From Halioglobus sp. (lineage in GTDB: Bacteria > Pseudomonadota > Gammaproteobacteria > Pseudomonadales > Halieaceae), in assembly GCA_013214285.1 (NCBI GenBank), contig JABSPW010000002.1:1-64000 (forward strand): a stretch of DNA of 64,000 bases. Direction: 5' to 3'. A model generated the notes under the pieces. That model was not told where the DNA came from. It searched no databases and saw only the letters and a list, made by a program, of their open reading frames with translations. The position numbers and the translations under genes are program-made. Below are positions 53,716-63,069 of this stretch, one piece after another; within the stretch, counting starts at the first letter, position 1, and every line of letters starts with the position of its first letter.

Positions 53716-56399
53716 CTGAGAGCAGGTGTATTAGATCAACCAGCAGCGAGGTGGAATTACAATCCTTGCTCCTGCGGGTCGGTAAATTGATGTCCTCCGG
53801 TCTTTCCCTTTGGGCAGAGGACGGTCGGATCAAGTTGAGCGGTTCGAAATCGTTGGTTGATGAAAGTCTTGTTGAAGCACTGCAAGCACATCGGCAAGGC
53901 GTCATTCGTTGGTTGCAGGCTGAAGGTTTTGACCGGCGTTATTACCCGCTTAGTTTTGGACAGCAGCGCCTTTGGTACCTACATAGTCTGGGCGCTGACA
54001 GTAGCTCGGCTCTTAATGTCACCTTTGCATTTGGCATCAAGGGCCGCTTTGATATTGACCTGGCTCGGCGTGCCGCCAGTCAGCTATATCAGCGTCAGCC
54101 TTCGCTTCGCACGGCCTACACAATGCGCAATCACGAGCCCATGCAGGCCGTATGGAACGATGTGTCAGTACTCCTCAATGATGTCTCGATCCCGTTACCG
54201 CACGGCAGTGATAAAGAGCAGCTTGACTCGGTGCGGCGGGCAGTGAACGAGATTGCGATCAAGCAGGCAGCCGCTCCGTTTGATCTTGAGTGCCCCCCAC
54301 TAATAAGAGTATGTGTCGTTGGCTTCAGAGATGACCTGCACGCAGTTGTTATTACGATGCACCACATTGCCTGCGACGGTTGGTCACTGGGCCTTTTATT
54401 CAGAGATTACATTGCTTTGTATCTCAAAGAAATGAATATGGCAGACGTGGATCTTCCTACGCTTCCGCGTACATACGTAGAATTCTCCTGTGAGCAATTG
54501 CAACGATTTGATGAGGCAGAGTGTCGGCGTCAGCTAAGCTTTTGGAAGGAGGCGCTGGCCGGTGTCGATACCGTGCTGGACCTGAAGCCAGACCTTGATC
54601 CACCGGTGGAGCGGAGCCGCCGGGGTGCGCGGGAAATTGTTCAGCTTGATGCGACACTGCTAGATAAGTTAAACCATCTATCACGGTCGCTCGATACCAC
54701 ATTGTTTACGACGTTGATGACGTGCTATGCCATCATGCTATGTCAGCAGAGTGGGCAACGCGATTTTATTGTAGGTACCGACGTCGCCAATCGGAATTCG
54801 TTGGAGGATACTGACCTGATTGGATTCTTTGTCAACGTGGTGCCCGTCCGTGCGCGTCTTGAAGGCGATCCACGATTCACTGATCTGGTAGGTGCGCTAA
54901 AGGATCGTCTACTGAAACAGCTGCCCTACCAGGAGTTCCCTCTGGATAGGATTGTGGACGGTCTTAAAATCCCTCGAAGTAGTGCACACAGTCCGCTTAT
55001 TCAGGCGCTTTTTGTGTTGCAAAACACCTTTAGAAATAGTCTTTCGATAAAAGGCCTTGAGCCCTTCGACGTGCCGATAGATACCGCTACAAGCCGTTTT
55101 GATCTGGCGCTGTTTGTGACGGAGATAGAAGGAGGGCTGCAGCTCGAGTGGAATTATGCTACGGACCTCTTTACACGTCAGCGGATACTGGCAATGTCTA
55201 AAATATTTGAATCCAATATTGAGCGGGCGTTGGCGGATTCTCAGGCACGGCTAAACGCGTTTATTCGGCCAGAGGGGTCGATGAAAACTGCAAATCCACG
55301 AAAGAAAAGCATTCGCGGTAGGCTAAAAAAGTTAAAACAAAGTCGTGATCAGCGACAGAACGGCACTATCGATTTGATAAGTAAACGTACTCTAAAAGAA
55401 CAAGGCGCTGAGCAGTGGGAGCAGAATCTGCCATTGGTATACGAGACAGCTAACACTGACATCGATCCTGTTGGTTGGGCGCAGCACAATAGGGAAGAGA
55501 TTCACTCTGAGCTGCTAGCGCACGGTGCATTATTGTTTCGTGGTTTTGATGTTCAAACTGTCGAGGCATTTGAAGGTTTTGCGCAAACGGTATGTCCTCT
55601 CTTATTCGGAGAGTATGGTGATCTTCCGAAAGCTGATAGAGGGAAGAAAATCTATCGGTCAACACCGTACCCATCGGATCGTGCGATCCTCTATCACAAC
55701 GAAAGCTCACATATGCATGCTTGGCCTCGACAGCAATTTTTCTTTTGCTCTAAGCCCTCAGAGAAAGGTGGCGCTACACCAATTGTGGACACGCGGCAGA
55801 TTTATCTTGCGCTTGAGCAGGATATGAGGAGCGCCTTTGAGCAGAGGGGGCTATGCTATACGCGGAACTTCACAGCGCAATTGGATGTCAGTTGGCAGGA
55901 CTATTTCAAGACTGATGACTCGGCAGTGGTTGAGCGGATTTGTGCTGCGCGTCATATCCACTTTGCATGGCAAGACGATGGTACCTTGCGCACCAGAGAG
56001 TTTGCACCTGCAGTTCGCATGCACCCTGGTACCCTTGAAAAGACCTTCTTCAATCAGATTCAGCTTCACCACATCAGCTGCCTTGAAGACAGCGTTAGGA
56101 GTTCGCTGGTGTCGATGTTGGGCGAAGAGGGAATGCCCAGGAATGTCTATTTTGGGGACGAGGAGCCCATTCCCGATGATTGGGTTCGACGCTTGACGGA
56201 GCTGTACGAGAAATACGCACTGCGTTTCCAATGGCAAAGCGGCGATATCCTGGCCTTGGATAACATGAGTATGGCCCACGGCCGTGACCCCTTTGAGGGA
56301 GAACGAAGTATTCGCGTGGCGATGGGGCATATGATGGATTCCGCTGAATATGAGCGTGAAATCTCTGCCGTATCCCCAGGCTTGGGAGAAGCCTTATGA
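53712..56399 (+). CDS. TubC docking-condensation-TauD/SyrP-like oxygenase fusion, no A or T domain
   Basis: An 895-residue protein. Residues ~12-70 are a TubC-type N-terminal docking domain (LSLWAEDGRIKLSG, LVEALQAHRQGVIRWLQ), suited to receive the PKS ACP. The C domain spans ~75-530, with LSFGQQRLWYL, active HHIACDGWS near 216 and DFIVGTDVANR. A basic linker follows. The C-terminal ~590-880 is a SyrP-like oxygenase: GALLFRGFD, YHNESSHM (HxE), FFNQIQLHHISCLE, PRNVYFGDEEP and MAHGRDPFEGERS. It would join the polyketide acyl chain to an amino acid carried by the next protein and hydroxylate that residue. It overlaps both neighbours by ATGA. The absence of A and T domains is clear. Confidence 0.88.
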   Translation: MTESRCIRSTSSEVELQSLLLRVGKLMSSGLSLWAEDGRIKLSGSKSLVDESLVEALQAHRQGVIRWLQAEGFDRRYYPLSFGQQRLWYLHSLGADSSSALNVTFAFGIKGRFDIDLARRAASQLYQRQPSLRTAYTMRNHEPMQAVWNDVSVLLNDVSIPLPHGSDKEQLDSVRRAVNEIAIKQAAAPFDLECPPLIRVCVVGFRDDLHAVVITMHHIACDGWSLGLLFRDYIALYLKEMNMADVDLPTLPRTYVEFSCEQLQRFDEAECRRQLSFWKEALAGVDTVLDLKPDLDPPVERSRRGAREIVQLDATLLDKLNHLSRSLDTTLFTTLMTCYAIMLCQQSGQRDFIVGTDVANRNSLEDTDLIGFFVNVVPVRARLEGDPRFTDLVGALKDRLLKQLPYQEFPLDRIVDGLKIPRSSAHSPLIQALFVLQNTFRNSLSIKGLEPFDVPIDTATSRFDLALFVTEIEGGLQLEWNYATDLFTRQRILAMSKIFESNIERALADSQARLNAFIRPEGSMKTANPRKKSIRGRLKKLKQSRDQRQNGTIDLISKRTLKEQGAEQWEQNLPLVYETANTDIDPVGWAQHNREEIHSELLAHGALLFRGFDVQTVEAFEGFAQTVCPLLFGEYGDLPKADRGKKIYRSTPYPSDRAILYHNESSHMHAWPRQQFFFCSKPSEKGGATPIVDTRQIYLALEQDMRSAFEQRGLCYTRNFTAQLDVSWQDYFKTDDSAVVERICAARHIHFAWQDDGTLRTREFAPAVRMHPGTLEKTFFNQIQLHHISCLEDSVRSSLVSMLGEEGMPRNVYFGDEEPIPDDWVRRLTELYEKYALRFQWQSGDILALDNMSMAHGRDPFEGERSIRVAMGHMMDSAEYEREISAVSPGLGEAL

Positions 56400-59300
56400 G
56401 TCACGGAGTACTCACTTCACAGCAGAAGCGCCTTGCTCAGTTGCAGGCCGACGGTGTCCTTCCGCTATTTGCTTCCCTATCGTTTAGTATTAATCGGGAT
56501 TGCTGCGAATCTGATGTTCGCAATGCGCTGCTCAATGCGATTTATGACCTCGAGGCACTGCGAACCCGGTTTAAGTCGGTTCGGGGTTTGAAAGCACCTG
56601 TCCCTGAAGTGCTGGATGTGCATGATCACTCCATCCTGGAGTGGACGAAGTTGCCCTTCCAGCAGGATGATTGGCAGAGAGGTAAATACGCATGGACAGT
56701 TTACGCGCAATGGCAGGACAGTGCGGGCGAGTCTGCCGGCGATCACTGGCTTTCCCTGCACCTTGACGCAAAGAGTATCGACGTGCGTAGCGCAGAGATT
56801 CTTTGCGAAGTGATGGATCGGCGTCTGCAGGGTAAGCGAAGCGAAACGGAATGGTGTGACTATAGTCTTGTGGCAGAGTGGCAACAGTCTCTGCTAGAGG
56901 ACAAAGACGCGGCGAACGAAAGGCAGGAGGCTGAGAGGTTCTGGCAACAGCGGCTGCGAGAGCTTAGACCGCTGGTGTTTCCTGTGCCGCGCTTTCGTGT
57001 GGATCGAAACGAGAGGCCGTTAACTCGTAACAGGCACCAGTTTGGCTTGTCGTCGGATCTCATGGAGTGCATGGATGGGCTCGTAGCAGATAGGCCGGAG
57101 CTGTCTGTTGCCGTGTTGCTGCAATCTGCCTGGGCGGTCTGTGTAGCAAGCAGCGAAGCGTTGGAAAGTCTGCCTTTGCCGGCCTATCAGTGTGAGCGGT
57201 CAGTGGATGAATTGCAGGACTGCTTCGGCCTGTTGGATATTTACCAACCAAAACAGGCGGTGATCGAACCCAGTTATAATTGGTTTGAGTTGGCGGCAGC
57301 GCTGAAAAGCAGTGATGAACAGGGTTTGCTACATAGTGAGTTTTATCTACCCGGTGTTTCATGTGTAGATGTTGCAGAAAGTGGCCTTCCGGTCTCTCCT
57401 GAAACGAATCTCGCCTGCGCGGCTGCCTTTCGTTGTATAGACTGGACCGATTCGTCTGGCGAGTTGCTCGGAGTCAGCGAAATAGAACACGAAAGCGACT
57501 GCCATTCGCTTGATTTGTCCGTACAGCGGGCGGTGACAGGACAGACGATCTGTACGCTGAGCGCGGATGACCGCACTCTTGGCAAGGAAGACGTCGTGCA
57601 GCTCGCAAATCGGTGGCAGCAGCTCTTGGTGCGCTGGGCGAAAATGCCTTCGGAGACGGTTTCTGCCCTAGCAGTCGGTGATCCTCCTGGGCAGCCCGTT
57701 CTTGAGGGTGAACAAAGGGTGGAAACTGACACTGGACTGTTTGATGCCATTGCCCGACAGGCGCTCGAGAATCCGCAGGCGCCGGCATTCCGGTTCAAAA
57801 GCCAGTGCCTAGATTATTCGGCATTGTGCAGTTTATGTGCACGCGTTGCTGATGCCCTGTCAGAGGTAAGCGCACCCGGAGACCGTGTCGGCGTGCTGAT
57901 GGAGCGTCGACTAGAGTTGTTGCCTTGCCTGCTGGGTGTTATGTGGTCTGGCCGTGTCTTCGTTCCACTTGATCCCGTCTGGCCCCAAAGCAGAATTGCA
58001 CAGGTGATTGCCGACAGCGGTTGTGCCTGTGTGGTGGTTGACCCTGCCAACGAAGCGAAGGTCCTGTTTCCCGACTGTTCGGTTATCGCGTTGTCGTGCG
58101 TTCTAAATTCTGAAAAACACGCCTGCGATACTGACCAGAATACTTTACTGGAGGCACCTGACGCTGATGATCCTGCCTATATTATGTATACATCAGGCAC
58201 CACTGGCATCCCTCGCGGAGTCTGTGTGTCGCATGCCGCGCTATCAAACTATACGGCTGCGATTACCAATGTTCTCTCGCCGGTGATTGGCGGACATTTT
58301 GGCTGGATTTCAACTTATGCCGCGGATCTCGGCTACACGGCCGTGTTTCCTGCCTTGGCTAAGGGGTGCTGTATCCACCTTATAGAGGCATCAAATGCCA
58401 TTGATGTGCAGAGCCTGAATGAATACTGTCGCCGTTTTCCGCTCGACGTTTTGAAAATTGTGCCCTCGCACTGTCTCGCCCTTCTGCAGGCAGCAGCTGA
58501 TGCAGGCAGTGCGCCAGACTTCCTGCCGCGCGACTCACTGGTACTGGGCGGCGAGGCACCCAATCAGGCGCTTCTAGAGGCACTTTTTGCGGCGGACAAT
58601 CCACCCGCTAGGGTGCTCAACCACTATGGTCCGACGGAGACAACTATCGGTGTGATGTGGGCGGAACTCCGACCCGATCAGCCGCATGGGCTGGCCAATG
58701 TGCTGGCGAATAACAAGATTTATATACTGAACGATGAAGGAGGCGCGGTGCCTCCCGGCGTGCGTGGGGAGCTCGCCATTGTCGGCAAGAACCTGAGCAG
58801 TGGCTACTGGGATAATGCGTCCTCTAACCGCGACAGGTTCATTGAATTGAGATGCCTTGAAGGCGATACGTTGCGGACCTACCTGACCGGCGACTACGCT
58901 GTGCAGTCCGGAGACGGACGGGTGCATATTCTGGGTCGACGAGATGATCAGATGAAAGTACGCGGTTACAGGGTCGAGCCCGCTGAAGTGGAGCGCGTAT
59001 TAACAGGCTTACCTGATGTTTCAGAAGCAGTTGTTGCGAGCCATCCGGCCCATCCTGATCAGTTGGTGGGCTATGTTGTGCCCCGGCGCGGCGTCAGCCT
59101 AGCGGCGGCCGACCTGCGTTTGGAGCTGTCGGGCAGGCTACCAGAATATATGGTCCCTGGCCGACTCATCAGTCTTGAGCAGCTGCCGTTGACTCGAAAT
59201 GGCAAAGTAGACAAGTCACGCCTGCCGGATCCTGATACGGTGCTGAGCCGTTCGTATGAAGCGCCGTCCACTGATGCAGAGCGACTCATGGTGAGCATTT

Positions 59301-59629
59301 GGGAGCAGACGCTAGACGTTGACCGTGTCGGTATAGCGGATAACTTTTTCGATATTGGCGGCCATTCTCTCCTCGGTATAAAGTTGTTGTCACAGGTGCG
59401 TACACAGTTTCGTGTGGAGGTCGGCCCGGGGGCTATGACCGAAGCTGCAACGCCCTCAGAACTGGTCCACTACATCACTTCGATTGAATCGCAGCCTGGG
59501 GTAATTGAAAAGATAGCGTCGGCGCGACTGCGGCTGGCGTCTATGAGTGAGGCCGAGCGTAAAGCGCTAGAGAGTCGATCAGTGAGCAAGAGGCGCAGCA
59601 GCGATGGCGACCTCTCCCCGGCAGCCTGA
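56396..59629 (+). CDS. NRPS: degenerate condensation-like domain-A(Asp)-T
   Basis: A 1077-residue protein. Residues ~5-430 look like a condensation-fold domain whose HHxxxDG is replaced by LHLDAKSID, so it is probably not catalytic. The A domain (~450-960) has YTSGTTGIPRG, HYGPTETTIG, YLTGDYA, GRRDDQMKVRGYR and NGKVDKSRLP. Aligning it by hand to GrsA I read the specificity residues D-L-T-K-V-G-H-I-G plus the invariant K, the code known for aspartate. The T domain is NFFDIGGHSLLGIKLL, Ser near 991. The catalytically dead domain next to an Asp A domain and a TauD partner resembles the interface domains described in beta-hydroxyaspartate siderophore synthetases. Confidence 0.88.
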   Translation: MSHGVLTSQQKRLAQLQADGVLPLFASLSFSINRDCCESDVRNALLNAIYDLEALRTRFKSVRGLKAPVPEVLDVHDHSILEWTKLPFQQDDWQRGKYAWTVYAQWQDSAGESAGDHWLSLHLDAKSIDVRSAEILCEVMDRRLQGKRSETEWCDYSLVAEWQQSLLEDKDAANERQEAERFWQQRLRELRPLVFPVPRFRVDRNERPLTRNRHQFGLSSDLMECMDGLVADRPELSVAVLLQSAWAVCVASSEALESLPLPAYQCERSVDELQDCFGLLDIYQPKQAVIEPSYNWFELAAALKSSDEQGLLHSEFYLPGVSCVDVAESGLPVSPETNLACAAAFRCIDWTDSSGELLGVSEIEHESDCHSLDLSVQRAVTGQTICTLSADDRTLGKEDVVQLANRWQQLLVRWAKMPSETVSALAVGDPPGQPVLEGEQRVETDTGLFDAIARQALENPQAPAFRFKSQCLDYSALCSLCARVADALSEVSAPGDRVGVLMERRLELLPCLLGVMWSGRVFVPLDPVWPQSRIAQVIADSGCACVVVDPANEAKVLFPDCSVIALSCVLNSEKHACDTDQNTLLEAPDADDPAYIMYTSGTTGIPRGVCVSHAALSNYTAAITNVLSPVIGGHFGWISTYAADLGYTAVFPALAKGCCIHLIEASNAIDVQSLNEYCRRFPLDVLKIVPSHCLALLQAAADAGSAPDFLPRDSLVLGGEAPNQALLEALFAADNPPARVLNHYGPTETTIGVMWAELRPDQPHGLANVLANNKIYILNDEGGAVPPGVRGELAIVGKNLSSGYWDNASSNRDRFIELRCLEGDTLRTYLTGDYAVQSGDGRVHILGRRDDQMKVRGYRVEPAEVERVLTGLPDVSEAVVASHPAHPDQLVGYVVPRRGVSLAAADLRLELSGRLPEYMVPGRLISLEQLPLTRNGKVDKSRLPDPDTVLSRSYEAPSTDAERLMVSIWEQTLDVDRVGIADNFFDIGGHSLLGIKLLSQVRTQFRVEVGPGAMTEAATPSELVHYITSIESQPGVIEKIASARLRLASMSEAERKALESRSVSKRRSSDGDLSPAA

Positions 59630-62600
59630 TGCTCAAGAAACGACATAAAGACGATTGCATGATGGGCGCTGAGGAGCTGCTCTTGGACCAACTGCTTGCA
59701 GAGGAGGGAATCTCTGTCGCAGCCCCGGCTGAGTCGATACCGCACACTTGCTCACAACATCATGGCCTGCGCAGCGGTCCGCTGTCCTATGCCCAGCAGC
59801 GCCTATTTTTCCTCGATCGTATAATGCAAGAGAAGACTGCCTATCACATCGCTTACTGCGTTCATTTTTCAGCTGCATTGGATGTCGATCGTTTAAGGGC
59901 CTCCTTTGAAACACTGGTGCAGCGGCATCCCGGGCTGCGTACCCGATTTGACTTTTCCAGTGAGCAAAACCAGCGACTCACGCTGGGTGAGCCTATCCAG
60001 CAAGTGCTTCCCGCTGTCGAGGTGGATTGGGAATCGGCGTTTCTCCCGTTGGGGGGTGTGGAGGCGTTGCGTACGTTGCTACGCGACCCCTGCTCTGCAA
60101 TCGCCCTGCAAGCATTGGCCCCACTTCAGGCGTACACTGCTCGCCCCTTTGATCTGACCCGGCCACCTCTGAGTCGACAGTGCCTTTATGAGCTGGAGGA
60201 CGGCAGTTATCTACTCCAGTGGGTGCTTCACCATATCGTGTCGGATGGATGGTCACGCGACATCCTCGTAAACGATCTGGCGCATTACTACATGGGAAAC
60301 CTGACGCAAACGGGTAGTGGTGAGGCGGGCATCGATTATATCGATTACGCAATTTGGCAACGCTCTGATGCGCGCACAGCAGTGCTTGCTAGCGAGTTGG
60401 ACTACTGGCGCTGTGCGCTGGCGCCGCTACCTGAGCCGCTGGAATTACCTGCGGACCGGCGACGTCCAGATAGGCCTTCCGGCCGCGGTGCCTTTGTGCC
60501 GGTAGAACTGGGGTGTGAATCTGTTGATCAGGTTAACCGCATGGCACGGCGGTTTAAAGTGACACCCTTTGTGGTGTTGCTGGCTGCCTACCAGGTTTTC
60601 TTAAATCGTATGAGCGGTCAGGGGCGATTCCTCACCGGTGTACCGGCGATGAACCGGGAGCGGGAAGAGGTGCATGGGATTGCGGGCTTGTTCCTCAATA
60701 CCCTGCCGTTGGCCGCCGATTTTTCAGAGCCGGTGACCTTTATTGAATTGTTAAAAAACCTGCAGACGCAGCTCGGTGCAGCACAGAACCATCAGTCGGT
60801 ACCCTTCGAACAACTGGTGGACGCGTTAATGGACCAGCGGGATGCCAGCAGGCCGCCGCTGGTACAAACCCTGTTTTCATGGCAACCGGCGTCTCAGGCT
60901 GCAGTGTCGTTAGGCTCGCTGCAGGTTGAGCAGTTTGCGCTCCCGACTATGACCAGCAAGCTGGATCTTTCGCTGTACCTTGTCGAAGGCATTGATGTTG
61001 ACGAAAAGCCCACCGTGAACGGCGTTTTTGAATACGCTTCCGATTTGTTTGATACGGACACAATAGTCAGCTTTGAGTCCGCTTTCCAGAAAATACTGCA
61101 TAGCTGCCTGTTGTCACCTGAGCAGCCGGTGCAACAGTTGGATATCCTCGACCGACGTGATGTAGCGCTGCGCGATGCGTGGATGGGTGAACAGTGTCAT
61201 TACAAAACTTGCAGCGTTATGGACCTTTTCCTGTCGCAACTGGCTGTGAGACCCTCGGCCACGGCTGTGGTCGACGATGCTCGCAGCTTGAGCTACGAGG
61301 GGCTGGATCGTCGCAGTGACAGTATTGCTGCGGCAATTGCGAAGCAGCTTAAAGCGAGGGGTGTGCAGCTGGCGCCGGACAGGTTGATCGGCGTTATGTT
61401 GTCGCGCGATTGTGATCTCGTCGCCACACTATTGGCAATTTTTAAACTGGGTTGCGCCTATTTGCCCCTGGATTCGGAGTATCCAGCGCAGCGACTCAAC
61501 TATATCTGGGAAGATAGTCAAGCCGCACTGCTGGTAACTAACAGGACATTGCCGGACTGTGGACTCGATACGCCTTATGCATTGCATCTAGAGGACGTTA
61601 TCGATCGGAGCCTCGTGTTGGATAAGCCTATTCATTTCAAGTCCAGCGACCTGGCGTATGTCACTTACACCAGTGGATCTACTGGTCGACCCAAGGGTGT
61701 CATGGTGGAGCAGGGCAATGTGGTCTCGTTGCTTGAGTGGTCCAACACGGTATTCGCTGAAGATCAGTGCCGTGGCGTGTTGTTTTCCACGTCGGTGTGC
61801 TTCGACCTCTCGGTGTTTGAGATATTTATGCCGCTGAGTGCCGGCGGCACCGTGCTTGTGGCGGAGAGTTCGCTTGAATGGTCCTCGCTGGCGGCACACT
61901 TGGCTGCCGACCCTAATCTCCCGGACATCAGTCTCATCAACACGGTGCCCTCGGCGATCCGTGTGCTCTGTCGTCAGGACATGATTCCGTCAACGGTGCA
62001 AACCGTGACGCTGTGCGGGGAGCTGCTGCCCCAAACTGTGGTCGATGAGCTGTATGATCTCCCACAGATCAAAGATGTGATTGACCTTTACGGACCCTCG
62101 GAGGATACCGTGTACTCGACCTGGGTCCGTCGCACGCCGCAAGGCCGGCAAAGTATCGGTCGTCCTATTGCCAATACTCAGGCCTATGTTCTTGATCCAC
62201 ACATGAACCGGCAGCCACTGGGGGCGGTTGGTGAATTGTATCTGTCGGGCTCCGGTGTGGCCCGCGGCTACCTTTTTCGTGATGAGCTCACGGCCGACAG
62301 GTTCCTGCCCAATCCGTTCCAACGGCCGGATCATTATGGTGACCGTCTTTACCGTACTGGCGACCTTGTCAAACAGCTGCCCGATGGAGATCTGGTGTAT
62401 CTGAGGCGAGCGGATGACCAGGTCAAGCTGCGTGGTTTCCGGGTGGAGATCGGCGAGGTAAATCACGCGCTCTGGTCGGTTCCGGGCGTGGAGGAAGCCG
62501 TCTCCGTTGTTCGCCATGATCGGGAGGGTACACCGATGTTGGTTGCTTATATTGTAGCGGCGGGAGATCAGACGTCGTCGCAAGATGAGTGGGCGCAAGG

Positions 62601-63069
62601 TGTGCGCGAGGTCGTTGCGCGACGATTGCCGGAGTACATGGTGCCAACCAGCTGGGTGGTGCTACCCGCCCTACCGCAAACGCCAAACGGCAAGATTGAT
62701 CGTAACGCGCTGCCTGCGCCTGCTGAGCGGCGCCGTAAAGGCATTGCTTTGAGCGGCCCCATGCAAAACGAACTCGCGGCTCTGTGGCGCGAAATGCTGA
62801 ATCTGCCGGTCGACCAGACACTGTATGCCGACGACGACTTTTTCCAACTGGGAGGTCACTCGCTATTGTTGCTGCAGCTGGTTCACCAAGTCGAAGCCCG
62901 CTGGGGGGTGCCGATGTCGCTAGAGCAGGTGGTCGTGGATACTCGATTGGTGAGCCTGGCCGAAGCCATTGAACTGGCAAAATTATCTGCAGGATTGACA
63001 GACTCTGGTCGACCTGAAACCGCAGTGACCGACTCCGCGCCTCAGGATGTGGAGCGTTTCGAGATATGA
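59629..63069 (+). CDS. NRPS module C-A-T
   Basis: A 1146-residue complete elongation module. The start overlaps the previous stop (TGATG). C domain ~50-490: LSYAQQRLFFLDRI and active HHIVSDGWS near 200. A domain ~525-1045: YTSGSTGRPKG, CFDLSVFEIFMPL, LYGPSEDTVYS, YRTGDLVKQ, RRADDQVKLRGFRVE and NGKIDRNALP. My hand-read specificity residues are D-L-F-N-T-C-L-V-Y-K; they partly resemble a code I recall for alanine, but the substrate is not secure. T domain: DFFQLGGHSLLLLQL, Ser near 1078. A polar C-terminal tail may dock with the TubC domain of the next protein. It adds the second amino acid. Confidence 0.9.
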   Translation: MLKKRHKDDCMMGAEELLLDQLLAEEGISVAAPAESIPHTCSQHHGLRSGPLSYAQQRLFFLDRIMQEKTAYHIAYCVHFSAALDVDRLRASFETLVQRHPGLRTRFDFSSEQNQRLTLGEPIQQVLPAVEVDWESAFLPLGGVEALRTLLRDPCSAIALQALAPLQAYTARPFDLTRPPLSRQCLYELEDGSYLLQWVLHHIVSDGWSRDILVNDLAHYYMGNLTQTGSGEAGIDYIDYAIWQRSDARTAVLASELDYWRCALAPLPEPLELPADRRRPDRPSGRGAFVPVELGCESVDQVNRMARRFKVTPFVVLLAAYQVFLNRMSGQGRFLTGVPAMNREREEVHGIAGLFLNTLPLAADFSEPVTFIELLKNLQTQLGAAQNHQSVPFEQLVDALMDQRDASRPPLVQTLFSWQPASQAAVSLGSLQVEQFALPTMTSKLDLSLYLVEGIDVDEKPTVNGVFEYASDLFDTDTIVSFESAFQKILHSCLLSPEQPVQQLDILDRRDVALRDAWMGEQCHYKTCSVMDLFLSQLAVRPSATAVVDDARSLSYEGLDRRSDSIAAAIAKQLKARGVQLAPDRLIGVMLSRDCDLVATLLAIFKLGCAYLPLDSEYPAQRLNYIWEDSQAALLVTNRTLPDCGLDTPYALHLEDVIDRSLVLDKPIHFKSSDLAYVTYTSGSTGRPKGVMVEQGNVVSLLEWSNTVFAEDQCRGVLFSTSVCFDLSVFEIFMPLSAGGTVLVAESSLEWSSLAAHLAADPNLPDISLINTVPSAIRVLCRQDMIPSTVQTVTLCGELLPQTVVDELYDLPQIKDVIDLYGPSEDTVYSTWVRRTPQGRQSIGRPIANTQAYVLDPHMNRQPLGAVGELYLSGSGVARGYLFRDELTADRFLPNPFQRPDHYGDRLYRTGDLVKQLPDGDLVYLRRADDQVKLRGFRVEIGEVNHALWSVPGVEEAVSVVRHDREGTPMLVAYIVAAGDQTSSQDEWAQGVREVVARRLPEYMVPTSWVVLPALPQTPNGKIDRNALPAPAERRRKGIALSGPMQNELAALWREMLNLPVDQTLYADDDFFQLGGHSLLLLQLVHQVEARWGVPMSLEQVVVDTRLVSLAEAIELAKLSAGLTDSGRPETAVTDSAPQDVERFEI

